Notes: generated by a model from the letters alone, not told the origin. 64,000 nucleotides of DNA from Benincasa hispida (GCF_009727055.1 NC_052349.1:43215364-43279363), one strand, 5' to 3'. Shown: positions 11,965 to 24,239, counted from the first letter of the stretch. Program-made: numbers and translations.

Positions 11965-12545
11965 CGTTTTGATCCTTAAATTATTTGATCTAGTTTATAT
12001 TTGGTCTCTAAATTTTAAAATATTACACTCTTAATCTTTAAGTTGTGAGTTGTCTTGATTTAGTCCATAAATTTAAAAATGTTACAATTTTACCATTGAA
12101 ATTTGAGTTTTGTTTCAATTTGGTACATGGGATCCAAAATTATACAATTTTAATCTTAAATATTCATTAAATACCCACTTTCAACCAATGATATCAATTT
12201 CAATTAATTAATTAAAAATAATTATGAAGTGAAATTTTAAATTTAATTTTAAAAATGACAAAAAATAGTAGAATTTAATTGGTTATAATTCTTTTAACAA
12301 TTTTTACTTTATTAACATAAATTAACTCTAAAGATAAAAAGTGAGTATTTAGTGAAAAATCAATATTAAAAGTGTAAATCTTATAACATAGAGACTACAT
12401 TGAAATAAACTCAAATGTCAATGGTAAAATTGTAACATTTTGAAACATAGGGACTAAATTAAAATAAAACTCGAAACTTAATGACTAAATGTATAACATT
12501 TTGAAATCAATTGACTAAATAGAAATTAGACCAAAAATGTATTTT
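11965..12545. repeat. Foldback (long inverted) repeat
   Basis: The left arm has TTTGATCCTTAAATT..TTTGGTCTCTAAATTTTAAAATATTACA. The right arm carries the reverse complement style GTAACATTTTGAAACATAGGGACTAAATT. This is one of several such TTTAGTCCCTAAAC-type foldback elements in the window (16455-17205, 24240-24690, 29040-29500, 44280-44660, 52420-52860). Non-coding. Confidence 0.5.
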
Positions 12546-12548
12546 CAC

Positions 12549-12605
12549 AAATAATAATAATAATAATAATAATATGATGATGATGACGACGACGACAATA
12601 ATAAT
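12549..12605. repeat. Compound microsatellite (AAT)n(GAT)n(GAC)n
   Basis: Consecutive ATA/AAT triplets pass into GATGATGAT and then GACGACGAC before returning to AAT. Confidence 0.85.
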
Positions 12606-12702
12606 TTCGATGCAATTTGCAAATATACAATAGATTTTGGTTGCCTTTTCTTCCATATTTACCCCTACCTATAAAACCAACACGCCTTTGCTTTATGACT
12701 TA

Positions 12703-13012
12703 GTCTCGTTTAGTAGCCATTTCGTTTTTTATTTTTGATTTTTGAAAATTAAACCTATTTTCTCATATTTCTTATAATTTGCATCTTTCTTAAATATAAT
12801 GGTTGAATTTTTAGTCAAATTTCAAAAACAAGTTTTCAAAAGCTACCTTATTTTAGTTTTTGAAATTTGGCTTGGTTTTTTAAAACCATGGATAAAATAT
12901 AGATAATAAATGGAGAAATTTAGAGGTGAAAGTATTGTCTATAAGCTTAATTTTCAAAAAAAATATAAAATAAAATAAAACTAAAAAACAAATTATTATC
13001 AAACGGGACCTA
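12703..13012. mobile_element. MITE-like element, family M
   Basis: It begins GTCTCGTTTAGTAGCCATTT and ends ATTATCAAACGGGACC, giving approximate terminal inverted repeats. Internal landmarks are AATATAATGGTTGAATTTTTAG and GGCTTGGTTTTTTAAA, shared with the other family M copies at 15907, 19463, 24790, 27030, 42440, 43730, 44690 and 45830. Too short to code for a transposase. Confidence 0.6.
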
Positions 13013-14035
13013 AATCATTGTCTAAATTTTCTAGATTTTCCATTCCACATATTTGAATTTCTAAATCTTATTTTCAGTTTTTGCTTGTCAAAATTCAAAT
13101 TTAAAACTTTTAGGCCCGTGTTTTATAATCCGATAATTTATTTTTGGAAATAAAGAATTAGTAGAAAACAAAAGTGAATTCTTCTTTTATGTAATTAATA
13201 TCCAATACATGTTTGGGTTTCAAATTAAAATTTTGAAACTTGAATTCAAAATTCAAAAATTGTGTTTGGTTGTGATTTTGAAAATGCGAGAGAAAAATCA
13301 TCTGTATTAGGTAAAATTCATTATTCTAAATAATAATTTAATTATTTTAATATTATAATGAATTGTTGGTTGTTAATAAGGGAAAGAAAAGTAGTGAAGA
13401 GAGATTGCATAATAAAAAATTGTTTATGAGAAAATAATATAAATAATTTTCATCAAGATAGTTAAAAAAATCTTTTTATCAAAAAGAAAGATGTTGCACA
13501 ATTTAAATTAGTGGTATATTCATATTCCTTCATATATTTAATGACAAAAACTCTTCAATAAAATTTGATAAGAAATACAATTTGTAGATAGAAGTAAGTT
13601 TCTCAGCTTTGAAGAAAAAATTTAAAATATTCCATTTATGATTTATGTAGTTTGACATAAATATATTAAGTATAATTTCTATTCATAATTTTTTAAAACA
13701 AAATTTAAAAACAAAGAAAACGATAATTTATTGGTTTTGAAAATGGGTTATCTTAAGCGTTGTTTTTAAAATTCGTTTTGAAAATAATTATACCAAACAC
13801 GTTTGAATTGTTTTCCTTGTATTTTTTTATTTTTGAAAACATAAAAACGAAAATGAATCCGAACCAAACAAAGCCTTAGATTTTTATCTTTTCCATTCTT
13901 AAAACTGAAATCTTAACACCATCCTCCAAATCTTGCAATTCTTGTGGGCTCAATTTTCTAATTATTCGATTTTTTTAAATAAAAAATTTGTTTGGTCTGA
14001 AATCTGAAAATGAACTTTCGAAAAGAAGGGATTGA
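13013..14035. other. Gene-free AT-rich stretch
   Basis: No reading frame of note. It contains further decayed family M-like phrases such as TTTTTTATTTTTGAAAAC near 13820 and AACCAAACAAAGCC near 13862. Probably old MITE debris. Confidence 0.4.
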
Positions 14036-14163
14036 ATGAAAATCGAGTTGTATTTCAAGTTTTCAAATATGTATTCAATAGCAGATTCAGAAATTAGATT
14101 TTAATTTAACAATAGTTTAAAATGTGATTGATACTATATTCATAAATCATAAAACTAATTGTA

Positions 14164-15424
14164 GTTAGTTTGAATGAGAAATTTTGGACCAATCACAAGT
14201 CACCACGTCGTTTGCTAAATTAACGACGAATTTCTAAATCATTGACTTTGGGTCAATTAGAAGTTGACATATGTCCCGAATTGAATTGAAGACAAGTTTC
14301 GATGACATCGAATGAATATTAACTATTTTGGCTCTTAAAGTCCAAACTACAAAAAAAAAAAAGTTGAATTGGACCAAATTCAAAGAATCAGACCCAAAAC
14401 CAACTAATTGGGCCCAAGGGTCAGGCCCATGGACAAACCAAGCCCACGAAGCCCACCTGAGAACTAAGTTCTCCTTCATTTGTAAGGGCATCATTTTTCT
14501 ACACTCAAAAGACCCAGAGAGAATTCACTAACAAGTAGAGGACTCCTGAAGACTCTTCAAGCTTCCAAAGACTCCTGAAGACTGCACTCCTATAAGGCAG
14601 AAGACTTTGAAGACACAAATACTCTTTCAAGACTTTCCTTCAAGCTTTCAAAACTCCTGAAGTTGCATTCCTATAAGGCAAAAGACCTTTGAAGACACAA
14701 ATACTCTTCCAGACTTCTATTTCAGAGCTTCCAAAACTCCTGAAGCTGCACTCCTATAAGGCAGAAGACCTTTAAAAACACAAATACTCTTTCAAGACTT
14801 CTTTACTTTAAGCTTCCAAGACTCTTGAAGCTGCACTCCTATAAGGCAAAAAGAACCTTTGAAGATACAAATACTCTTCAAGACTTCTACTTCAAGCTTC
14901 CAAGACTCCTGAAGCTGCACTCCTATAAGGCAGAAGACCTTTGAAGATACAAAATACTCTTCCCAAGACTTCTACTTTAAGCTTCCAAGACTCCTGAAAC
15001 TGCCACTCCTATAAGGCAAGAAGACCTTTTGAAGATACAAATACTCTTCCAAGACTTCTACTTCAAGCTTCCAAGACTCCTGAAGCTTATATAAAGGCAG
15101 AAGACCTTTGAAGACACAAATACTCTTCCAAGACTTCTACTTCAAACTTCCAAGACTCCTGAAGCTGCACTCCTTATAAGGCAGAAGACCTTTGAAGACA
15201 CAAATACTCTTCCAAGACTTCTACTCCAAGCTTCCAAGACTTCTACTTCAAGAACGTTCGGTGCTTTTCTTCTCCAAGTCAAGCATATTCACACCAACTG
15301 AGAGAGAATCAGAGGATCAAATATTAGAGATCGAACCACATCGCATCAAATCAACTCCAACATCAACACCAACCCAAGTTCAACTCCACGAAACACGTTT
15401 TTTCTTCGGAAAGCTCGTGTGAAC
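14164..15424 (+). mobile_element. About 1.26-kb insertion containing tandem repeats
   Basis: Relative to the copy at 53790-54336 this segment is extra. It starts with about 380 bases including GGGCCCAAGGGTCAGGCCC, then eight tandem repeats (14548-15255), then ends near GTGAACAGTC. It could be a short non-autonomous LTR element. I could not define matching ends, so the class is unsettled. The small frames at 14328 and 15192 are not convincing genes. Confidence 0.4.
14548..15255 (+). repeat. Tandem repeat, about 83-bp unit, eight copies
   Basis: The unit holds CTCCTATAAGGCAGAAGACC, then TTTGAAGACACAAATACTC, then CTTCCAAGACTCCTGAAGC. The phrase TATAAGGCA recurs at about 14591, 14671, 14754, 14840, 14923, 15010, 15093 and 15176, a spacing of 80-87. 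Copies differ by single-base indels, so no frame is kept through the array. Confidence 0.85.
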
Positions 15425-15906
15425 AGTCACTAGATATTAATTCACAATAAACTATTATTAATTTATTTATGAAATGTTAAGTGTTTAAAAATTTGTATCA
15501 TTATTATTTTGTAATACTATATAATTTATAATACATTATATAATACATAATTTAAATTTTAAAAAATGAATTGAGTTTATAATACGACATACTGCATCTC
15601 TCTAAATGTGTTTATCTTTATTTAATATAATTATACATTTTATAATTTAAAATTCAAAATCTAAATACAACAAAAACATAAAAATGTTTTTTTAGAATTT
15701 ACACTTTTTAAAACATAAAATAAAAAAAATAGTTTTCAGAAACAAAATTCAAGTTGTTTATCAAACAAATATTTGAATCTGAAAACATAAAACATGAATT
15801 GGATTACCAATCAAACAAATCCTAAGTATTTCAACCCAATTTTTTAGGTTTTATATCCCCTTTCACTATTATTTTAAAAAATTAAGCTAAGTTTTGAACT
15901 TTAACG

Positions 15907-16290
15907 TACCGTTTGATAACCATTTAGGATTCTTTTAAAAAAAAATAAATCTTATAAACACTTCCTCTAGTCATTATTTATTTATTTTGTTATCAACTGT
16001 GTTCTAAAATATCAAGCCAATTTTTTTTAATTTGGATTAGAATTCAAATCAAATGATTAGTTAGGAAAAATAAAAATCATGATAAAGTAGTATTATTTTA
16101 ACAAACCAAAAATAAAAATCAAACCTTAAAAGTAGTATTAAAAAACATGTTATTATTTTTAGAATTTATCTAATAATTCAAGTATTTTTTTAAAAAAAAA
16201 ACTAAGGATAAAAATAACAATTGAAAACTTAGAAGGAGATAAGCGTAAATTTTTAAAACAGAAAACTAAAAACGAAATTATTATCAAATG
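15907..16290. mobile_element. MITE-like element, family M (diverged)
   Basis: It starts TACCGTTTGATAACCATTT and ends GAAATTATTATCAAATGAAGTC, an imperfect inverted pair with the family M ends. The interior is A/T runs. Confidence 0.45.
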
Positions 16291-16454
16291 AAGTCTTTAA
16301 CTTATTTTTATCGTTAGAATTTGACTATGAATTCGATTAATTGTCGTTTACTAGAAGTAGAATCCAATTCAGTTAGAAAGTATGCCAAATTCAATCTTTT
16401 AATCTTTGGAGACGACCCTAATCTCGATTTCTGTAAAAAGAAAAAAAAAAGTTA

Positions 16455-17205
16455 AAAATCACTTTTAGTCTTTAAACTTTCATAAAAATAACAATTCAGT
16501 CGTTGAACTTTAGTTTGTAATTATATAGTCTTTGTATTTTCAATTTTGTAATAATTTAGTCCCGGAACTTTAGTAGGTAACATTTTAGTCATTGTAATTT
16601 TAAATTTATAATGATTTAATCTCTACCATGGAAATAGTGTGAAGATTTAATGAAATTTTGATTTTAGTTCATTTTAGTACCTATATTTTGAACGTGTTCA
16701 TTTTGAGCCCTATACTTTCAACTATGGTTCATTTTAGTCTCTATACTTTCAAAATGTTTGTGTTGATCATTGTACTTTGAAAAAAAGACAATCTTCGTCC
16801 CTTCATTTTTAGGAATTAAACTTGTCATTTCTTGAAAGTTGAAAACCAAAATGAACCAAAGTTAAAAGTATAAGGACCAAAATTAATATTTTGAAAGTAC
16901 AGAGACCAAAATGAACATTTTGAAATTACAGAGACCAAAATGAACATTTTGAAAATATATAGACCAAAATGAACTAAAACCAAAAGTACAGAGATCAAAG
17001 TAGTATTTAAACAATATTTTTATCAGTACAAAGTCTACTGTTTGGTACTAAATTGTTACAAATTTAATAGTATAAGGACTAAATTATTACATACTAAAGC
17101 TTAGGGACTAATTTGTTAGAAAATTGAAAATGCAGCGACTAAATCGTTACAAACGAGTCTAGGAACTAAATTGTTACTTTTATCAAAGTTCAAAAATCAA
17201 AAGTA
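16455..17205. repeat. Nested foldback repeat
   Basis: The outer arms (CTTTCATAAAAATAACAATT.. and ..AATTGTTACTTTTATCAAAG) are inverted copies. Inside, 16662-16995 is a second inverted pair built on GGTTCATTTTAGTCTCTATA and its complement. Inner and outer units look like two foldback elements, one inserted in the other. Confidence 0.6.
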
Positions 17206-17477
17206 TTTTTTTAATTAAAAAAAAAATCAGAGTGTAAAATTTATCTAGTTAAATTACTCTTGATTTTTTCTCTCACTATTCCCCATCATTATTTGAGATG
17301 ATAGAAAAGCCAACATTGCACTTTCAATTTTAAAATTTTGAAACTCTAGTAAAGTTGTACTTGGAATATTCTATCATCACCCAACATTTTAGTTTTTATA
17401 ATATCGAGTATTATTGAATTTTGATAAAATACAAGAATTATGGTTGTCTCACATTTAAAAGGTTCAAGAAAAGTGAA

Positions 17478-18884
17478 TACTACAAAAAATTTGGTCGCTC
17501 CCGACTTACTTTTTCTTGATGAAAAAAAAAAAACATTGGGAAAAAACCTTACCGTTGGAAAAAAGATGCTCTCCCGACTATGTTTTCTTACGCACTGCAA
17601 TCTTTATATTTGTTATGTTTTCTTGCTTCCATATTCTAATGGGTGAAGGTTATAGTAAACTACAGAAGTTAACATATACAAACTTATTTATTTATTGCAA
17701 TCATGAACATAATTTTGAAAATTCTTTGTTTCACTTTAGAGTTTATTTGTTCTGTTAGTACTGATAGAAAAAGATGCGACACTTTACTAAAGCAATGATA
17801 AATTGGAAAATTTACATTTTAGCTTTCAACCTACATGCAAAAATTTTATTTTTTTCACTTAAGCATATGATTGGTATAAACAAAAAAAAGTTATGCATAA
17901 AAAATGTAAGGAAGTGACCAACAAGGTACCAAAAATGGTTGTTTCTCTCATGATTTTGAACGTGGAAACTAGAGCATTGTGTTTTTCGATATATGGAATA
18001 TTGAGTATCCGATTATATCTTCAGAGGTATGAATTTTATTTTCGTACTAGAGTATATTTAAAGTTGTTAATTGTTCTTAGGTTGAATTTGAAGCTTTATA
18101 TTGAGTTTCAAATTGGTATAAGGGCTAAGTGCATAGTTATGTTTAAGCTTGAATTGAATTGTAATACCTTTGATGTTTAGTTTTGACGTATTTATAAAGT
18201 ATAGTTTCTATGTTCTTTTGTCAAATTTAAATTCAAACAAGTTTTGACGTATTTGTAAAGTATTGAGTTTGAAATTGGTTTAAGTTGAATTTTAAGTTTT
18301 GAGTGTGTTGAGAGGGGGAGGGGTAGGTGAGGGTGAGTGTTCTAGATTTTATTCGAAGTTACTAATGTTACTAAGTTTAAGTTTAGGAAATATTGAATTT
18401 GAGATTAGTATATGATAAATACATTGTTACGTTTAAGTTTTGTATTAACATTGCTATTTTTATAGCGGTAAGTGAATGATGCATAAATTAATTATTTAGT
18501 AGCACTAAAACAATTTAAATTTGTTTTTGCAAGTATCTAGGGGTTTACTAGATTGGTGTCGGGAAGGTAACCTCTCCCGACGCTTATTTTTCGAATTTGT
18601 TGTAAAGACAAGTTTTTTTCCCATATATCCAACCTTTGCCGACACCAATAGGGTGGTTTATTGGTGTCAGAAAAGGTGACTTGTGTCGATGCCACCATTT
18701 TGGCGACGGCGCATATCTCCGTCGTAGGATCAAATTTTCCGACGAAGGAACCTTTTTACGTCGGGATAGGGTTCTCCTGATGATCTTGTCGACGGTCAAA
18801 AAAGCGTTGAGAGAGCCTTTCCCGATATTTTTTTACTTTTTTCGACAGTTTTTTCGGTCGGAAAAAGTATAATTTCTTATAGTG
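17478..18884. mobile_element. Non-autonomous CACTA-like (En/Spm) element
   Basis: The right end read on the minus strand is CACTATAAGAAATTATAC. The left end is TACTACAAAAAATTTGG, one base from CACTACAAAAAA. Near both ends there are many copies of CCGAC/GTCGG (for example 17501, 17572, 18559, 18577, 18640, 18725, 18793, 18857), like the subterminal motif arrays of CACTA transposons. The ends and class are inference. No transposase is encoded, and the frames at 17346-18872 have no recognisable content. Confidence 0.5.
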
Positions 18885-19462
18885 TGATGTGTTTCAAACA
18901 CTTTAAATGAGTATATGTCTTTAAATTTCTAATCATCTCAATTTGAAGCACCTTAAGTTTGGTATACTAGCTAAATTGTCTGAATTATATTTTAAGTGAG
19001 GCCCTTGTAATTGGGGTCGAAAAGAGATTTCAGTATGATTGTATTGATTTTTCACAAGGTGAAATTTTAGTTTGCGATTTCTCTGGTTTGGAGTTTTTCT
19101 ATGATAATTCTTGTGTTTCAGTTCTATTGATTTATTTTAATTTCTTTGTTCATCATGGTAGTAGTAGTGGGAGATTTTTTTCAACACATATTTGCATGGC
19201 TAAGTTTTTTTCATTAATAAAATTCTAATTGTTACAAAAGTGAGGTAGGTAAATGTAACGAATATATACCTTATTTTTAGTACAATGTGTACGTGTGTAA
19301 AATTTGACTAACAACTTTGGCCGGGTATAAGACATTTGGGGGGCTTAGGGAAGACTTCTTTTACTAATTGTTTTGAATAGTATTTGCTTACCCAATGTCT
19401 AAAATTCTAATTTTGAAAGTTAAAAGTTAATTGTTGCTTTTGGTATGATAATCATTTCTGTC
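18885..19462. other. Gene-free AT-rich stretch
   Basis: No feature recognised; T-rich runs only. Confidence 0.5.
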
Positions 19463-19760
19463 CCATTTGGTAATCATTTTGTTTTTTTCTTTTGTTTTTT
19501 AAAATTAAATCTATGGACACTACTTTCGCTTCTAAAATTTCTTTTGTTGTCACTTTTTACCAATAGTTTAAAAAACCAGGCCAAATTTTGAGAACTAAAA
19601 AAAAATAGATTTCAAAAAATTGTTTTCATTTTCGGAATTTGGCTAAGAATTCAACCATTGTAATTAAAAATGATGCAAATTATGATAAGAAATGTGAATG
19701 AAATAGACATAACTTTCAAAAACAAAAATAAAAAATCAAATGGTTACCAAACGGAGCCTT
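19463..19760. mobile_element. MITE-like element, family M (best-preserved ends)
   Basis: It starts CCCATTTGGTAATCATTTTG and ends with GGTTACCAAACGGAGCC. The interior shows the family phrases AATTTGGCTAAGAATTCAAC and CACTACTTTCGCTTCTAAA. A partial second copy in the opposite sense follows directly (19755-19930). The minus-strand frame at 19736-19969 is only the translation of these repeats. Confidence 0.65.
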
Positions 19761-19930
19761 CGTTTTTTGTTTTTTAAAATTAAACTTATTTCCTTTCCAT
19801 TTTTCCAGTAGTTTGCATCTTTCATAAATACAATGGTTGAATTATTAGCCAAATTCCAAATTACAAATTCTAAAAACAAGTTTTTCAAAGTTCTTCTTTT
19901 AGTTTTCAAATTTTGGCTTAGCCAATGTGG

Positions 19931-20840
19931 GTCTTTGGTTGTATTCCTAAAAATTCTCCCTTTAAACAAGAGACCATTGAGTCACCCCTCATATAGTTAG
20001 TCACATCTATTTGAATTAGTTACACTTGAGCACACTAGTTGTTTGAAAACTCAGATCCAGATGGATATTATCATGACTACATCATCTAAAGCTCTCCACT
20101 TTTTTGTTATACACTTGAGGATCTATCGACATGACTTATTCTGATACGACTTGTTAGGGGACAAAACACCTCAGATATCTTGGGACTTGGACAATGGTGA
20201 GCATAAAAGTCTCAAGATTTTGGTTGCATTGCAAAATTGGAGGAAGTTTCAAGTTATGTTTTGCCCTACAGCAAATTATTTATCTTGAAATTTGCAATTC
20301 CGCTATTTCAATTGTAGTTTTTGTTTCTTGTGAACAAAACAAAATCCAATTGTAATTCTTTTTTCATAATATTCCAATTGTAAGTACTTTAATGTATTGT
20401 CTTCATTGAATTTGTGCAAGCTAGAAGCTAACACCTGACAAAATTGAATTGACTGTCAAGTCAATGAGTTTCTATATTTGATATGATTGTTGAATTTAAT
20501 TCTGTTTGGTTAATTTGGTCAAATTTGGCGACTGAGGTAGTAGGTTTCCTCAATTGAAATGGACCAAAGTTTTTGTTCCAAATATTGAGATTGACCCTGG
20601 TGACTTGTATATTAATTTAAAATTCTAATTATTTCCAACTTTCTCTTTTACATTGGAATTACATAGGAACAAGACTAATCTTATCAATTTTTATTTAATA
20701 TTAGGACTATTCAGGTCTTATACTTTTTGCTTGGTCTTTAAGTAGAAAACATTCTCAATTTAGGGACACAAGACAACTCACTCTTAAAATAGTGAATGTG
20801 AAAGAAATAGCAATAAAAGAGAGCTAATAGAAACCATCTA
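19931..20840. other. Gene-free stretch downstream of GS1
   Basis: No convincing gene. It includes the intergenic and 3'-flanking DNA of the glutamine synthetase gene. Confidence 0.5.
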
Positions 20841-20843
20841 TTA

Positions 20844-20849
20844 TTTATT
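20844..20849 (-). terminator. Possible polyadenylation signal of GS1
   Basis: The minus strand reads AATAAA about 212 bases after the GS1 stop codon. Plant poly(A) signals are loose, so this is only a candidate for the end of the 3' UTR. Confidence 0.3.
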
Positions 20850-21060
20850 ACTTCATACAGAAATGGAGCAATGGGGAGTGGCAAACTTGCTCTTGGAAAC
20901 CTCAAATGGAAGGGTAAAAATGACAATAATACAGAAGGATGAGAATTAACTATGAAGATGAAAACAAGGATTATAATGGAACGCCCACTTCCCCTTCTAA
21001 AATTTCAATATCCCATTTGAAACTCTTAATCTGGAAGAGTAGTGATCCTTCCCTTCCTCC

Positions 21061-23950
21061 TCATGGCTTCCACAAGATGGTGGTTTCAGCAACCATGGAA
21101 GTTACAACATATGGATCCATGTTCGATGCAGGTCTCCGGTCCTCAAAGTATCCTTTTCCTTCTTTCTCGGTGTCTCGTCCTACTCGAACAGATGCACCAC
21201 GATTTGCAACACCCTATCACGTTTATTTATCCAAACATATAGATATTTAAACCTCCACATGATGAGCAGAATAAGCATATTGACAATAGGTTTCATGTAA
21301 CATAGGCTTTCTAAAGATGTGAAAAAGGGAACAGCTTATACCCAAGAGAAGGTGTTGATATCTGCCGTTTCGTGTCGCCCAGTGAGACGGCGCTCATTGC
21401 CTTCTCCGTATGCAGAAATGTGTTCTTTGTGCCTAAGCTTCAACTTCTCAATTGCTTTCTTGATCACTTCATAACCTCCTTCTTCCCTCATCGACTTCGT
21501 ACTGAGAAATAATTACCAAACATTGTTAGTTTAATGCCTCATCACAGTATATGGTTCAAAAAGGATACAGAGAAAGTGTTTCATTACCTGTAGTTTGTGT
21601 GAGCACCAGCTCCATTCCAATCTCCCTGGTGTAATTCAGAAAGAAAAAAGACGAAATAAGCAACAAAAAAAAATGATAAACAAGAAAGAAAGGAGGTCAC
21701 AATAATTTTTATTTTTAAAAAAAAGTACACTCCCTCCAAAAGAAAAGATGAAGAGCAAGAGGTTTTTAGTTCTTCTACCTGGATTGGTTTGGGATCAAAA
21801 GAAAGGACTACGCCAGCAATCTCTGTTATCCTCTGTTAATACAAAATCGAAACCATAAAAACCAACGATAATCTCAAAAGTTCGGTGTTTGAAGCAATCT
21901 TTTACAACTTAAGTTACCTCTAAGATGTAACGAGCAACCCACAATTCATCTCCAGCAGAAATACCAACTGAAGGACCAACTTGAAATTCCCACTATATTG
22001 GTGCAAAAGAAAGCACAAAAGTTAACATAAGAACATACTCATAATCAAACACATTGCAAAACCAGGGAGAACAGAAAGAGCTATACCTGCCCTGGCATCA
22101 CTTCTCCGTTGATACCACTGATGTTAACACCGGCATATAAACAGGCTTTGTAATGGGCATCAACGATTTCACGACCGAAGGCTTTGTCAACACCAACACC
22201 GCAATAGTACGGTCCCTATTGACAAACGAAACTCGTAATCATATACTACTTATAGCTTTGATTAAGGAATTAACTCTACTTTTCAACTAATGCACTAAGA
22301 ACTTTAAGAAGAGAGTAAGTTTCAATTACCTGTGGCCCAGGGAAACCACCAATTGGCCACCCGATCGGCCATTTTACGTCCTTCTGCAACAAGGTGTACT
22401 CTTGCTCAATACCATACCTGTTTTTACAAAACAAATGAGCCAAATCAGGATGGAGATTCTAAGTAGAGTAAAACTACAACTATCTACCACTATACAATAT
22501 CACATATATTTAGACGTTCCTGTCGATAATTTTCTTAAGGTGGAAGGTCACTTTCAATATATGTCATTAGTGGACATCAATTATTTTCATCTCATAATCA
22601 GAAATATGAAGTGAAAATTTGATAATCACCATGGTACTTCAGCAGCAACATCAAGATGACTGAAGATCTTGGCAGCAGCATGTCTCTTGTTTGTGGGGAT
22701 CGGCTCACCAGCTGGTGTGTAAGCATCACAAATAACCTAAGCAGTCAAATTATCAGTGTAAAGCTCAATCCATCTCAAAATAAGTATATAACAACAGTTG
22801 ACAGAAACTTGCAATCCCAAATGAATTCCATTGAAAACTTAAAAACTTACAAGAATGTTGTTGCCTCTCCTAAATGGATCCCTAAAAATTGCTTGTGGGC
22901 TGTGATTTCATCATTCAACAACAAGAAAAGGTGTTAAGATCCAATCAATGGTTAAACTCTCTGCAGAATATTGGGAAAAGAGAAGACAAAATAAACTTAC
23001 TAAAGGATCACTTCACTGTCTTCTCCTGGGGCTTGGCCTGTACTGGATCCATCATAATTCCATTTGGGAAGCTTAGAAGGATCACTTACAGGGCCAGAAA
23101 GGGTCTTTCATATGCAAAAGAAACACCAACATATAATTTAGAGAAAACAAAACCAATAAAGCTAATCAATCATGTTCTAAAAATAGCTTCTCCTTCACAA
23201 TAAAGAGAAATTACCCTTGCTTTGCTTCTGAGATCCATGCCTGATCCACCAATCCTGTTCAAATGGAACAATAAACAGACCAAATGCCATGGTTAACCAA
23301 AAATCAAAGGCAAAACCACAATAAAATCAGAAGAAATCCCAGGAAATATGGTGACCCTTCTTCAACTTCAACGATTTGCACCATCAGAATAAACACAAAG
23401 CCAGAACACTCAAGCAGATGCAGAAATTTACACAATCACTGAAGAAGGGTTACAGTAACAAAAGTTCATTAAGAATAACAAGAAACGTACTCAATGTACT
23501 AAATAAGAGGGAAAACCCCCCACAAATCAAAATCACTCAACTTCAACCCATTTCCCAAAATCGTCCGAAATAAACAGAGCACACAAAATCGCTAGAAAAA
23601 TTTCCCCCAAATCGAAGTTTCAAAACTCCAACAACACAAACACTCAACTCCAACCCATTTCCCAAAATCTTTTTTGGGGAAACAAACAGCAAAAAACAAA
23701 AACAAAAATGGAGCAAGAAAACAGATTAAAGAAGGAAGAAAAAATAAAAAGAAACCGGCGTAGTGGTAAGAGTAAGAGGGTGAGTTTGCCAGCCTCATAA
23801 ACAAAAACCCATCAAGAAAATCGGCGAAAAGAGAGGAGGAAAAGAACGGAGGATGAAAATTTGAAAAAGAACTAACCATATGTACTCTGCAATGATCTTC
23901 TCGGTGGAGTCGGAGAGGTTGAGGTTAATGAGATCGGAGAGCAGAGACAT
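21061..23950 (-). CDS. GS1: Cytosolic glutamine synthetase (GS1), 12 exons
   Basis: Makes glutamine from glutamate, ammonium and ATP in the cytosol; it is central to nitrogen assimilation and remobilisation. Exons read on the minus strand: 23950-23877, 23254-23215, 23104-23001, 22899-22851, 22736-22630, 22417-22330, 22215-22087, 21992-21918, 21832-21779, 21625-21588, 21501-21342, 21213-21061. All introns have GT/AG ends. The exons total 1071 nt, giving 356 residues plus TGA, the usual plant GS1 length. The start [14 protein letters not shown] and the lack of an N-terminal extension argue for the cytosolic rather than the plastid (GS2) form. Visible active-site residues include E129 and E131 (GIEQEY), E192 (NGEVMPGQ), E199 (WEFQVGP), H249 (NGAGAHTN), R291 (NERRLTG), E297 (RHETAD) and R311 (NRGASVR). 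The protein ends ILWKP. Intron 1 is the longest, 622 nt. No frameshift or stop was found, so the gene looks functional. Plants have several GS1 paralogues; which one this is cannot be told here. Confidence 0.97.
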
Positions 23951-24075
23951 AGTTTCTTGTAAGGAAAACGAAAGAGTACACACAAATCAATGAATTTTCA
24001 GAGAGGGAATGATTCGATTCCCGCTCTTCTTGCCGACGTTGAAATTTTGCAGAGAAATTAAGAGCAGAGGCGTGG

Positions 24076-24084
24076 ATTTTATAG
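24076..24084 (-). promoter_or_regulatory. TATA box of GS1
   Basis: The minus strand reads CTATAAAAT about 130 bases upstream of the start codon. Transcription would begin roughly 30 bases further down, near 24045, giving a 5' UTR of about 95 nt. The predicted start is inference. Confidence 0.55.
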
Positions 24085-24239
24085 AGAAGCTCCGTAGAAA
24101 AAAAGGCACTACCATTCTTTTGGAACTATTATTCAAAAGTTTACTTTTCATAGATAAATAAATAATAATAATAATTTGGTTAATAATAAATGATTTTCAT
24201 ATCTTTAAATAAGTTTAAAGATCCTCATCTTTGAATATT

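Larger units (their letters stand above)
14036..15830. mobile_element. Dispersed element, family C, interrupted copy
   Basis: 14036-14163 and 15425-15825 match two adjacent parts of the copy at 53790-54336, including AAACTATTATTA, TAATACATTA and the end ATTACCAATCAAACAAATCC. In that other copy the parts are contiguous. Here about 1.26 kb (14164-15424) separates them. No protein is encoded. Confidence 0.5.

Noticed and set aside
14548..15255. Regular direct repeats, considered as a CRISPR array
   Set aside because: Units are tandem without unique spacers and the DNA is plant nuclear.
22402..23203. Plus-strand open frames across the GS1 gene
   Set aside because: They lie opposite verified GS1 exons and introns and have no motif; antisense shadows.
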